Shown here piece by piece: positions 1 through 10,435 of a stretch of DNA of 64,000 nt. How positions within the stretch are numbered: the first letter of the stretch is position 1; every line of letters begins with the position of its first letter. Where the stretch lies: positions 1,984,001-2,048,000 of the forward strand of contig CP114179.1 of assembly GCA_039555135.1 (NCBI GenBank), read 5' to 3'. The DNA is from Phycisphaeraceae bacterium D3-23 (GTDB lineage: Bacteria; Planctomycetota; Phycisphaerae; Phycisphaerales; Phycisphaeraceae). A model generated the notes under the pieces. It worked only from the letters and a program-made list of their open reading frames with translations, searched no databases and was not told the DNA's origin. The translations under genes were made by a program, and so were the position numbers.

Positions 1-3000
1 ACCTCGAACGACGCAATAGTGCCTTGCTCGACGAGTTCTTTGAGCTGGACGTAACGCGGCTCCAACCCGCCGGGGATGCCGACGATCGCGAGCGGGGTGG
101 GGAGCCCCTCGGCGGTGGTGTTGGTGATGGTGGCCACGACCTCGGTCGCTTCGCCTTCACCGACCACGCCGACGCCCTGTTCTTCCTGCTCGGCGTTGAG
201 CCGGGTCTCGATCCGCAGCGCACATTCGTCGCTGCTCGCCGGGGTCTCGGCGAAGAACTCGATCGCGATCGAGTAGGGCATCTTGCTGCCGCCGCTCATC
301 TGCACCGCGACCGTGTGCTCGCCGGGCGTCAACAGCGCGGCGATGTCGGGCAAACGCAGCGCGCCCTTCGTCTCTTCATCAAACGCCAGCGGCTCGCCGA
401 CGACTTCGCCATCGACCACCAGCGTCAATTCGCCCGGGGCCTTGGGCACGGCCCGGGCCGCGTCGTACGCGACGATCGCCTTGAGCGCCAGCACCGTCGA
501 CTGCGTCGAGCCAAATGCCCCGGCCTTGCAGCGCTCGGTCAGCCAGAGGATCGACTTCTCGACCTCGCCGGCAAAGTTATCATCCTTGAGCCAGGCGAGG
601 ATCGCCAGCGACGTCGCCTCGATCTTGAGCGCATTGCCGCCCGATCGCGTGATGCTGGTGACCGCACCGTCGACGTAGCCCGCGTTATCAAGCTTGGTCG
701 AGAGCTTGGTCATCAACTGCGTCGCAACATCGCGGTGATACTCGGCGATCGCTTCGAGCTTCTGTATCGTGTCTGTATCGCTGCTGAGCATCGCGTCGCC
801 CACATAATGCTGAGCCGCAATCTGCGCGATGTTCGCCGCGAGCGCGATGATGTAGGCGTCTTCACCCTCTTGTGCCAAGGTCAGCACACGCTCGATCGAT
901 GCCTCGATCCGCGCGGGACGCATCCCCGCTTCGAGTAGCGCCCACACGATGTACGCATCGGTCGTGTCCTGCGGCGCTCGGCCAAAGGAGTCGAGTGCTT
1001 TTTCGTCCAGCTCGAATGAGCCATCGTTGCCGCATCGGCCCAGCAGCCACTCCTGGGTACGGTCGATCATGTCCTGGTCGACGTCCATGACCTTGGACAT
1101 CTCGACAAACTCGAGCAGGCCGTAGGCCGTGAGCGCTTCGTGGGGCGGCGTGGAGCCGAACCACTCGTAGCCGTTCTGTTCGGTCTCGAAACCGATGAGG
1201 CGCTGGTAGCCCGCGTCGAGTTTTTCCTGCGCTGCGGCGACGAGCGCCGGATCGACGCCCTGGTGGGAGAGGAAGTACTGCTGGGCCATGACCAGCGGGA
1301 AGGTCGAGGAACTCGTCTGCTCGAAGCAGCCGTAGGGGTCGCGGATGAGCGCTTCGAGTGCCTCGGTGAGGTTGGCGAGCGGCGTGGGGTAGACGGTCAC
1401 GCTGGCGTGCAGCGAGCCGGGCACGACGGTGTCGGGGACGACTACGCGATCACCCGCTTCGCCGTCGGGCTGGAGCATGCCGCCGCTGCCGCTATCGACC
1501 GGGAAGCCGCGTGGCACGACGCGTAAGCGACGGCGGTTCTCGTCGAACATGCCGCCCGCACGGGCCTCGATGTTGAACGCGAGGTCGCCGTAGGTCTCGC
1601 CGATGGCAAGCTCGTAGAGCGAACGTTCGCGCTGGTCGGCGCCGAGCAGAATCGGGTCGAGGTTGAGTGTCCCCGCCTGGCCCAGCCGGCTGACGAGCAG
1701 CTCGACGGGCAGGTCGCGGTCGGTGTTGTTGACCATCGCGATGGGCAGGAGCACGGTGTCGCCGGCCGTCAGCTCCAGCGGGAGCTTGGGCTCGACGTAG
1801 AACGGGCGGACCGACTCGATCAACTCGCTATTCGCGCCCAGCGCGCCGCTCGCGTTGAACGCATCGGCCGAGACGCGGAAGCTCGTGACGCTGTCCGAGA
1901 GATCAAACGTAATCGTCGCGAGCCCGTCATCCCCGGTCTTCGTCGCGGCGGACCAGTACACGGTCTCGGTAAAGTCGCTGCGCTCGCCAAACGGCTTGCC
2001 GGCCGGCTGGTCGTGGGCGTACTCGCGGACAAAAATCATCTGCGGCATCGGCTGGCGGGCGCGGGCCCCCTGCGCGAGGTCTTCCTCGGCGAACAAGGCG
2101 TCGCCCGCATCGTCCTGCGCTTCGAGCGCTTCACGCACCTCGTCGGCGTTTACCGGCGGGGGCGGGGGCGGCCCCTGGTTCGCATCGTCATCCGCGCCCT
2201 CGGCGGGGCCTGCCTGCGCGGCGGGGTCGGCGCCGGGGGCGTTCGCCGCCATCGGCAACGGGACGGCGTTGTCCAGCAGCGGTGCCGCGTCATCGACCGC
2301 GCCGTCGGCCTCCTCGATCGCGTCCGCAAAACGCTCAAGCGCCTCTTCATCAACGGGGCCGCCGCCGCGGCGACGCACCTCGTTACGCGCGGCGCGGAGC
2401 TGCTCACGCCGGGTCTCTGCACGGATCGCCAACGCGCGTCGGCCCGTGTCGCCGTGCTCCCGCAGGAACTCGGCGACATCGACGAGCGCGAACCGACGCC
2501 AGCCCTGCGTCCCCAGCAGCAAATCAAGCTGCTGCGCCGCGTCCGCGTTGTCGGGGTCCAGGTACACGGCCGCGTCCATCAGCTCGCGGACCTCTTGTTC
2601 CAAAAGCACCATCGCCGGCAGCGTCGGCCGCTGCTCGCGCGTCTCGATCATCTCCAGCGTCGAATCGTCCGTGACGGTGACACCGGCCATCGCGGGGATC
2701 GGGTTGCCGTCGGCGTCCGTCGTGCGGATCGTGAGCTGCACCTCGCCGCTGGGCGTGTACTGCGCCGAGTTGGGCACGATCTCGATATTCACGCGGTCCC
2801 TGGGCGCGCGGTAGATCAGCCGCTCGGCCAGCGGGCTACCCTCGGCGTCGTACGCAGTGACGGTGAGGATGCCGGTCGCGGTGTCGGGGAAAGTGATCAC
2901 TAAAAAATCGTCGTCACCCTTTGCTTGTGATTCGGGAAGAAACGTCACTTCCGTTCGATCCAAGATCAATGGGCTGACAATAAAAGCCGCTAACTCCTGC

Positions 3001-4259
3001 TCACGTTGTGACAAAACAAGCCGAATAGCAGACTCGCCATTGTCAACTTCTGTCTGCAAACCGTGGGTGGCAGGCATAAAAGCAATGGCATCATCAAAAT
3101 CAAAGACAGAACGCTCAAAACCAAATGTCAGGCCAGCATCTATAGAACCAGGCAAATCAAACACCTGGGATATACTGCTCGGCTCATTGATCAAAACGGC
3201 ATACTGCTCGCCGATTTCGGGTGTAAACCTAAAAGAACCACGACCTTCATGCGTGGTTTCAAATGACACCTCCCTGATTACTTCCCATCCATGCGCATCG
3301 CCATCGGCTTCAAGTATCACGCGTTTAGTGAGTACACCCCGCAAATCCGCCGGCTTACCCACCGGCGTCCGCGCCTCGAAGTACACGCGGTTCTCGACGC
3401 CGGCGACCAGGTCGCCGCCCTCGGGGTAGAACTGGAGGTCCACCGTCTGCAACAGGATCGGGATGGTCTTGCTGGCCGTCTCAACCACGCCGCCGTCCTC
3501 GATGACGAACGCGAGCGAGCCCTCGCCGCGCTCGATCTCGGCCGGAAGCTCGAAGCGGGCTTCCGCATTGCCGGCGTTGCTCATGGTCACGGGGACGCGC
3601 GCGACCTCGACACCATCCACACGCGCGATCGCGGTGACCGTCGCGCCTTCGGGGACGCCGCCCTCGGCACGCTCGGCTTCGAGCGTCGCGACGACGGTAT
3701 CGCCCGGGCCGTAGCCGTCGCGGAGGAACTCGATCTGCGTCTTGATGCGTGGCGGCCGGTAGGCGCGGATGTCGAACGTCCGCTCGGTCGGGGCGTGGCC
3801 GGACCACGGGTAGGTCACCTTGATCGTGTACTCGCCGCCCGGCTGGCCCTCGGGGACCTCCCAGCTAAAGCCGATCGTGCTGTCCTGCATCCGCGACTGG
3901 CCGGACGCGACGACCGCGCCCTTGGGGTCTTTGATCTCGACCATCGGGTTGGCCTGGTTGTTCTCGTCCTCGGGCAGCGGGCTGTGGTCGAACGCGTTGA
4001 GCACGACGCCGCGGACGTAGACGGTTTCGCCCGCGCGGTAGATGGGCTTGTCGGTCGAGAGGTGGGTGAGGTAGCGGGCTTCACCGCCCAGCGCGTCGGT
4101 GAGCTGCTGCTGGGGGGTGGGCTCGGGCTCGGCTTCCGCAGGCTCGGGGATCGTCTCGGGGACGCCCGGCGGCAGCGGGCGGTCCTGCGCCAGAGCTGGG
4201 ACGAGCATCCCGAGCGAGGCGAGCAGGGCGGCGTAGAGCGAGGTGCGGGTGATCGACAT
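1..4259 (-). CDS. alpha-2-macroglobulin family protein (3' end outside window)
   Basis: About 1,420 codons of a very large secreted or periplasmic protein; the C-terminus lies beyond position 1. The start ATG at 4259-4257 is followed by a Sec signal peptide ending near VPALAQ and a purine-rich AGAGGGAG lies just upstream. The N-terminal part holds an MG2-like segment (STDKPIYRAGETVYVRG), then several macroglobulin-type beta domains and a Pro/Ala/Asp-rich linker around residues 600-740. The C-terminal part has the thioester motif PYGCFEQTSS with the bait Cys near residue 978, followed by the helical thioester-domain region. In bacteria this family is thought to trap proteases in the envelope. 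The gene is divergent from a Ser/Thr kinase at 4507. Family assignment is strong; the target is unknown. Confidence 0.9.
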   Translation of the reverse strand, partial: MSITRTSLYAALLASLGMLVPALAQDRPLPPGVPETIPEPAEAEPEPTPQQQLTDALGGEARYLTHLSTDKPIYRAGETVYVRGVVLNAFDHSPLPEDENNQANPMVEIKDPKGAVVASGQSRMQDSTIGFSWEVPEGQPGGEYTIKVTYPWSGHAPTERTFDIRAYRPPRIKTQIEFLRDGYGPGDTVVATLEAERAEGGVPEGATVTAIARVDGVEVARVPVTMSNAGNAEARFELPAEIERGEGSLAFVIEDGGVVETASKTIPILLQTVDLQFYPEGGDLVAGVENRVYFEARTPVGKPADLRGVLTKRVILEADGDAHGWEVIREVSFETTHEGRGSFRFTPEIGEQYAVLINEPSSISQVFDLPGSIDAGLTFGFERSVFDFDDAIAFMPATHGLQTEVDNGESAIRLVLSQREQELAAFIVSPLILDRTEVTFLPESQAKGDDDFLVITFPDTATGILTVTAYDAEGSPLAERLIYRAPRDRVNIEIVPNSAQYTPSGEVQLTIRTTDADGNPIPAMAGVTVTDDSTLEMIETREQRPTLPAMVLLEQEVRELMDAAVYLDPDNADAAQQLDLLLGTQGWRRFALVDVAEFLREHGDTGRRALAIRAETRREQLRAARNEVRRRGGGPVDEEALERFADAIEEADGAVDDAAPLLDNAVPLPMAANAPGADPAAQAGPAEGADDDANQGPPPPPPVNADEVREALEAQDDAGDALFAEEDLAQGARARQPMPQMIFVREYAHDQPAGKPFGERSDFTETVYWSAATKTGDDGLATITFDLSDSVTSFRVSADAFNASGALGANSELIESVRPFYVEPKLPLELTAGDTVLLPIAMVNNTDRDLPVELLVSRLGQAGTLNLDPILLGADQRERSLYELAIGETYGDLAFNIEARAGGMFDENRRRLRVVPRGFPVDSGSGGMLQPDGEAGDRVVVPDTVVPGSLHASVTVYPTPLANLTEALEALIRDPYGCFEQTSSSTFPLVMAQQYFLSHQGVDPALVAAAQEKLDAGYQRLIGFETEQNGYEWFGSTPPHEALTAYGLLEFVEMSKVMDVDQDMIDRTQEWLLGRCGNDGSFELDEKALDSFGRAPQDTTDAYIVWALLEAGMRPARIEASIERVLTLAQEGEDAYIIALAANIAQIAAQHYVGDAMLSSDTDTIQKLEAIAEYHRDVATQLMTKLSTKLDNAGYVDGAVTSITRSGGNALKIEATSLAILAWLKDDNFAGEVEKSILWLTERCKAGAFGSTQSTVLALKAIVAYDAARAVPKAPGELTLVVDGEVVGEPLAFDEETKGALRLPDIAALLTPGEHTVAVQMSGGSKMPYSIAIEFFAETPASSDECALRIETRLNAEQEEQGVGVVGEGEATEVVATITNTTAEGLPTPLAIVGIPGGLEPRYVQLKELVEQGTIASFE

Positions 4260-4393
4260 GGTGGGGCTCCCTCTGAGCGGGTAGGTGGCGGGCAGGCCGG
4301 TCGTGAATCGTGGAAACCGTGCGCCAACGCGGGGCATGCATGGTACTCGGGGTTGGACGCGGTACGATGGTCGGGGTTCCATGAGATTGATCT

Positions 4394-4495
4394 GTGGGGC
4401 AGACATTCCTGTCTGCCGCAGGCCGAAGGCCTGGTCCCCCCGCTTCAGCGCCCTCTCCGGCTGCGCCGGAAGGCAGACAGGAATGTCTGCCCCAC
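4394..4495. repeat. palindromic element, 24-nt perfect arms, in the kinase leader
   Basis: Arms at 4394-4417 and 4472-4495 are perfect inverted copies beginning GTGGGGCAGACA and ending TGTCTGCCCCAC, with a 54-nt centre. Each arm is also an internal hairpin (GCAGACA-TTCC-TGTCTGC). It lies between the divergent macroglobulin and kinase genes and ends 11 nt before the kinase ATG. Confidence 0.85.
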
Positions 4496-4506
4496 GAACC
4501 CCCGCC

Positions 4507-6327
<1,821 letters not shown>

Positions 6328-6329
6328 TG

Positions 6330-6788
6330 ATGGCCTGGGACGTTTCGGCGTATCTCGATGAAAGCGGGGCCGTGAGCCCCGGTGTGCGTTGCACAAATTG
6401 CCGGTACGACCTGCGCGGGCGAGCGCCTGAGTCCGACTGCCCGGAATGTGGTCGGCCGATCCTGCCCGACCTCGAGACCCAAGTGATGCGGGACGAAGAC
6501 CCCGGCGAGCCCACCCACCTGCTGCCGATCGGGCTGACGCTGCTGCCCGTACTGCCGCTGTTGGCATATTGGATCAACACGCTACTTCTTGGCAACGACG
6601 ACGGGTTGGCTGTGTTCTCCGCGATGCTCTACGCGGCGCTCGGCGCGCTCGCGGCCGCGCAGGTCTCGCTGCTGGGGTGTTTCTATTCGGTGTATTGGGG
6701 CAAGGCGTTGTTCGGGCTGTTCTTTTGCTTAGCGCTGATCTATTTCGGGGTACTCGTCGCGGTGGTTGGTGTTGTTCTGGTTTTCTAG
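6330..6788 (+). CDS. zinc-ribbon membrane protein, function unknown
   Basis: A 152-residue protein whose start nearly abuts the kinase stop. Two CxxC pairs (CTNC at 21-24 and CPEC at 37-40) make a short cytoplasmic zinc ribbon. Three or four hydrophobic helices follow, at about 65-85, 95-118 and 125-150. The layout recurs in two other genes here (35172 and 40040). Coupling to the kinase suggests a membrane accessory role, but no function is known to me. Confidence 0.7.
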   Translation: MAWDVSAYLDESGAVSPGVRCTNCRYDLRGRAPESDCPECGRPILPDLETQVMRDEDPGEPTHLLPIGLTLLPVLPLLAYWINTLLLGNDDGLAVFSAMLYAALGALAAAQVSLLGCFYSVYWGKALFGLFFCLALIYFGVLVAVVGVVLVF

Positions 6789-6810
6789 AAGCAGAGGCAT
6801 CAACGCGCAT

Positions 6811-6934
6811 GGGTGCCACACAACTGCCCTGCTCGGAGGGCTGCTGTGTGCGGGACTCAAAGACGTTTACGAACTCCACGATGTTGTTCCATCGCACACA
6901 GCAGCCCGGCGGACCGGGCAGTTGTGTGGCACCC
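6811..6934. repeat. composite palindrome, GGGTGCCACACAACTG family, copy 1
   Basis: Left arm 6811-6852 and right arm 6893-6934 are inverted 42-nt copies. The outer 19 nt (starting GGGTGCCACACAACTG) and the inner 15 nt are identical, while the 8 nt between them differ. Each arm contains its own small GCCC...GGGC hairpin, so the element can fold as a multi-branched cruciform. It lies between convergent genes. A second copy is at 14090-14193. Confidence 0.88.
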
Positions 6935-6980
6935 ATACACAAAGCTCGCGGACTCACGATGTGGCACCCGCTGTGTCGGC

Positions 6981-7012
6981 TAAAGCCCGGCCGAGGCCTC
7001 GGCCGGGCTTTA
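6981..7012. terminator. perfect 32-nt palindrome, probable bidirectional terminator
   Basis: TAAAGCCCGGCCGAGG is followed directly by its exact reverse complement. It sits between the convergent genes ending at 6788 (+) and 7033 (-), with short A/T ends on both sides, so it probably terminates both. Confidence 0.6.
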
Positions 7013-7032
7013 CTTCACATTGAGCGACTGTC

Positions 7033-7905
7033 TCAAGGCCCGTTGCCGAAGTAGGGCGGGCCCTCGCGGCGCGACGGGAACAGGACGCTGTCTTCGTCGT
7101 CCCGGGCGAACGAGGTCGGGTCGAAGCAGTAGATCAGGTCGCCGCGCGACGAGCCGTCGAAGATCTGCATCTCGACGCCGGCGAAGGATGTCTTCTCGAA
7201 CGACACGTGCGCGTCGCCGTACGCGACGTTCTGCCCGACCTCTTCGTGGATGTTCGAGTTGCCCGGTCGGCCGGTGTTGCCCGAGCTGTCAGACGTCCCG
7301 CAGCAAGGCGGGCCCGCGTCCGCGGCGACTGCGAACTGGCTCTGCATCGCGTCGAGGTCGAGCACGAAGTCGGGGTTGGCAAACTCCCAGGCGTAGGGGC
7401 TCGTGTAGCCGTAGCTCAGGTTCGACGAGTCGGTGACGTTGAGGTTTGAGCCGACGATGGTGAAGTTGATGCGCTGGTTGGGCTTGCCTCCCTCGAAGTC
7501 GTCGGCCTCGTCGATCGTCGACGGGCAGACGAAGATGGCAGAGTTCACATAGTCGTTACGGATCAGCAGGAAGAGCGCCCCGGCGACATCGTTGAACGGC
7601 GCGGTCGGCCCGAACGGGTCGCTGAGCAGGCCGCTCGTGGTCTGCGGGATCGCCTGCTGCACGCCGGCGGTGAGGTCCTTGCGGCAGGCGGGGAGCAAGC
7701 CCTTGTTGTCGGTGGCGTAGGTGTTGAGCGCGGTGGCGATCTGCTTGAGGTTGCTGGCGCACTGCGACTGCCGGGCGCTCTTGCGGGCCGAGCTCAGCGC
7801 GGGCAGCAGGATGCCGATGAGCACGGCGATGATCGAGATCACCACCAGCAGCTCGATCAGCGTGAAGCCGGGTCGGCCAAAGTTATGGTTCAGGTTCGCA
7901 CGCAT
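7033..7905 (-). CDS. prepilin-type N-cleaved protein (DUF1559/H-X9-DG-like pseudopilin)
   Basis: A 290-residue protein. A short basic leader ([12 protein letters not shown]) is followed by the class III prepilin signal [19 protein letters not shown], so prepilin peptidase should cleave after the Gly. The rest is a globular ectodomain with several Cys and a distal [13 protein letters not shown] stretch that resembles the H-X9-DG signature of this planctomycete paralogue group. Start ATG at 7905-7903 has AAGGGG upstream; a longer open frame upstream lacks prepilin character. It stands alone, unlike the operon at 18.4 kb. Exact role (secretion pseudopilus or surface fibre) is unknown. Confidence 0.85.
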   Translation of the reverse strand: MRANLNHNFGRPGFTLIELLVVISIIAVLIGILLPALSSARKSARQSQCASNLKQIATALNTYATDNKGLLPACRKDLTAGVQQAIPQTTSGLLSDPFGPTAPFNDVAGALFLLIRNDYVNSAIFVCPSTIDEADDFEGGKPNQRINFTIVGSNLNVTDSSNLSYGYTSPYAWEFANPDFVLDLDAMQSQFAVAADAGPPCCGTSDSSGNTGRPGNSNIHEEVGQNVAYGDAHVSFEKTSFAGVEMQIFDGSSRGDLIYCFDPTSFARDDEDSVLFPSRREGPPYFGNGP

Positions 7906-8196
7906 GGCATACCCCTTATGCACGTGGGAAGCGACGGGAGTGAGTCCGACGGGACCGCGTATTCTATCCCACCCAGCGGCGTGGACCAAGGCGCAGCTGG
8001 TGGTAGGCCCGCAATTCCCGGATAGATTGCCCAGATTCGCTTGTCGCTCGCCGAAAAACGAGGTCGCTCCATGAAAATCCCGAACACGAAATCCCCGGGC
8101 TGGCCCAGCGGTTGGGGCGTGCTATGCTTGTAAACCCCTAACCCGTTTCCCGACGGGCGGAGAGAGAACGAAGGCCCCGCAACCGGAAACCCCACC

Positions 8197-9117
8197 ATGC
8201 CACGACGCGCGCTATCGCTGTCCCTCGCCGCCGCCACGCTGCTCACCTCACACGCCGCGCACGCGACACTCGTCCAGGTCGATACGCCGCTGGGCAGCTT
8301 CACGATGGAGATGCGCCCCCAGGACGCGCCGCTCACCGTCAACAACTTCCTGCAATACATCGCCGACGGCGACTACACCGACTCCATCATCCACCGCTCG
8401 GCGGACATCAACCTCTCGACCGACCCCGAGAACCCGGACATCCAGGACTTCATCATCCAGGGCGGCGGGTTCACGGTCGGCGAGCGCGGCTTTGAGATCG
8501 AGGACGGTTTTTATGTCGACGTCTTTGCCGTGCCGACCGACCCGCCGGTCGTGAATGAGCCGGGCGTGTCGAACACGCGCGGCACCGTGGCGATGGCGAA
8601 GCTCGGCGGCGACCCCAACAGCGCGACCAGCCAGTGGTTCGTGAACGTCAACGACAACAGCGGCGGGCCTGCAGCACTCGACACGCAGAACGGCGGGTTC
8701 ACGGTCTTCGCCGACGTGGTCGAAGGCATGGACGTCGTCGACGCGATCGCAGCGCTGGCCATCGTGAACATCGGCGGCCCGTTCGGTGAACTGCCGCTGC
8801 TCGACACGGCCCAGCCACCCACCGTCGATCAAGACGAGATCGTCACGACCCTCCTCCGCGTCGTCGGCGACGCGACGGGTGATGCGTACGTCGGCGTTGA
8901 CGACCTCGACATCCTGCTCGCCAACTGGGGCCAGTCGGTCACGGCCAACGACTTCGGCGCAGGCGACTTCGACGGCGACGGCACGGTGGGCCAGGGCGAC
9001 CTGAACATCGTCGCCGCGCAGTGGGGCGAGGGCCTCGCGCCCAGCATCGTGCCCGAGCCCGCATCGGCGTTGCTCGTATTGGGCGGCATCGCGCTGGTCT
9101 CGCGTCGGCGGCGCTAA
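8197..9117 (+). CDS. secreted cyclophilin-type peptidyl-prolyl isomerase with dockerin-like repeat and PEP-CTERM tail
   Basis: A 306-residue exported protein. Signal peptide 1-26 (ends AAHA) is followed by a cyclophilin-like domain (about 27-220) with family segments FIIQGGGF and TVAMAKLGGDPNSATSQWF. Residues 225-280 hold two Asp-rich Ca-binding-type segments (GDATGDAYVG, GDFDGDGTVG) like dockerin or EF-hand repeats. The C-terminus is a PEP-CTERM sorting signal: VPEP, a hydrophobic helix and RRRR. Expected role is protein folding outside the cytoplasm, sorted by an exosortase that is not in this window. Isomerase activity is inferred only. Confidence 0.85.
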   Translation: MPRRALSLSLAAATLLTSHAAHATLVQVDTPLGSFTMEMRPQDAPLTVNNFLQYIADGDYTDSIIHRSADINLSTDPENPDIQDFIIQGGGFTVGERGFEIEDGFYVDVFAVPTDPPVVNEPGVSNTRGTVAMAKLGGDPNSATSQWFVNVNDNSGGPAALDTQNGGFTVFADVVEGMDVVDAIAALAIVNIGGPFGELPLLDTAQPPTVDQDEIVTTLLRVVGDATGDAYVGVDDLDILLANWGQSVTANDFGAGDFDGDGTVGQGDLNIVAAQWGEGLAPSIVPEPASALLVLGGIALVSRRRR

Positions 9118-9128
9118 GCCGCAAGCGT

Positions 9129-9416
9129 CTACCGCTTAATCTTGAAACACCCCGGCGTGGTCGGGTTGCCGAAGCCCCCGGTCGCCGCGCGCTGGGTGGC
9201 GTCGCGGCCCTTGATGTTTGCGCCCATCGCGTCGTCGATCGCCGCTAAAAATGCCGCGACACTATCGACATCGCCTTCGCATTCCAGCAGCACGCTGCCG
9301 TCGCCCTGGTTCTGCACGTACCCCGCCACCGCGAAGTCGCGCGCGAGGCGTTCGCATGTCCAGCGGAACCCGACGCCCTGGACCTGGCCGGTGTAGAGGA
9401 TGCGGGTGTGGGTCAT
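9129..9416 (-). CDS. acyP: acylphosphatase
   Basis: A 95-residue acylphosphatase, the usual family size. It has the N-terminal GQVQGVGFRW phosphate-binding loop with the catalytic Arg near residue 19, and a YVQNQGDGSVLLECEG segment carrying the conserved Asn. It hydrolyses acyl phosphates in the cytoplasm. The ATG at 9416-9414 lies 7 nt from the arm of the palindrome at 9424-9578, which separates it from the upstream yebC. The C-terminal GNPTTPGCFKIKR replaces the family's usual F-x-I-x-R ending in a recognisable way. Confidence 0.93.
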   Translation of the reverse strand: MTHTRILYTGQVQGVGFRWTCERLARDFAVAGYVQNQGDGSVLLECEGDVDSVAAFLAAIDDAMGANIKGRDATQRAATGGFGNPTTPGCFKIKR

Positions 9417-9423
9417 GCGGGGA

Positions 9424-9578
9424 TTTTAACGCCAAGTGGCCAAGGGGTGGAAGAGACAGCCAAGCGAGGCATTGTTTTTCGATTGGTTTTTGTTGCTGCG
9501 TAGCGAGGTTCAATGACCGTCCAGCATGGCTTTCTTACTTGGCTTTCTCTCCTACCCCTTGGCCCCTTGGCGTTAAAA
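9424..9578. repeat. palindrome with 41-nt arms filling the yebC-acyP gap
   Basis: Arms 9424-9464 (TTTTAACGCCAAGTGGCCAA...) and 9538-9578 are inverted copies matching at 37 of 41 positions, around a 73-nt AT-richer centre. The element occupies almost the whole intergenic space: 7 nt from the acylphosphatase ATG and 1 nt from the yebC stop. Confidence 0.9.
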
Positions 9579-9579
9579 A

Positions 9580-10335
9580 CTACTCCCCCTCCAGCTTCGC
9601 CATCTCTTCGTCGCTGATGTCAAAATTCGCGTGTACTTTCTGAACATCGTCGTTGTCCTCAAACGACTCGATCATCCGCATCACTTTCCCGACATCCTTA
9701 CCCGTACACTCGACGGTATTGATCGCGATCTGGTTGACGCCCGACGACGCCATGGCGATGTCGGCCGCCTCGAGCGCCTCCTTCACCGCAATGAAGTCGC
9801 TGGGGTCGCAGAGGATGTGCCAGGCGTCGCCGTCGTCTTCGATATCTTCGGCACCGGCTTCGAGCGTGGTGTTCATCAGCTTCTCTTCGCTGGCATGTTC
9901 TTTCTCGATGTAGAACTCGCCCTTGCGTTCGAAGTTGAACGCGACGGAGCCGGACGTGCCCTGGTTGCCTCCGCCCTTTTCGAAGAGCTTGCGGATTTCT
10001 GCAGCCGACCGGTTTCGGTTGTCGGTGAGGATGTCGAGCATGATCGCGACGCCGTTGGGCCCATAGCCCTCGTAGAGGATCTCTTCGTAGCTCACGCCGT
10101 CGCCGCCGCCGGTGCCCTTTTCGATGGCCTTCGCGATGGTGTCCTTGGGCATGTTCTGGGCTTTGGCGTCCTCAATCGCGTAGCGCAGCGTGAGGTTCAT
10201 GGCCGGGTCGCCGCTGCCGCCGTTCTTCGCGGCGACGATGATCGCCCGGCTGCACTTACTCCAGACCTTGGACCGCTTGGCGTCCTGACGCCCCTTGCGG
10301 TGCTTGATATTCGCCCATTTACTGTGGCCAGCCAT
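9580..10335 (-). CDS. yebC: YebC/PmpR-family protein (TACO1-like)
   Basis: A 251-residue member of the YebC family, normal length. The N-terminus MAGHSKWANIKHRKGRQDAK is diagnostic. It continues through the acidic ITDNRNR and GGNQGTSGSVAF core motifs. Members were annotated as DNA-binding regulators; recent work on the family links them to translation of difficult proline stretches. The stop TAG lies at the edge of a long palindrome and acyP follows on the same strand. ATG at 10335 is clear. Confidence 0.96.
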   Translation of the reverse strand: MAGHSKWANIKHRKGRQDAKRSKVWSKCSRAIIVAAKNGGSGDPAMNLTLRYAIEDAKAQNMPKDTIAKAIEKGTGGGDGVSYEEILYEGYGPNGVAIMLDILTDNRNRSAAEIRKLFEKGGGNQGTSGSVAFNFERKGEFYIEKEHASEEKLMNTTLEAGAEDIEDDGDAWHILCDPSDFIAVKEALEAADIAMASSGVNQIAINTVECTGKDVGKVMRMIESFEDNDDVQKVHANFDISDEEMAKLEGE

Positions 10336-10435
10336 AAATGTCGTCTCCGGGGAACGCGGTTGAGCGTGGTATTCTAGATCGCATCGGCAGCGGTGTCTTA
10401 TGGGGCACTTCCGCCCCGCCGACCGGAGGGCTCAC

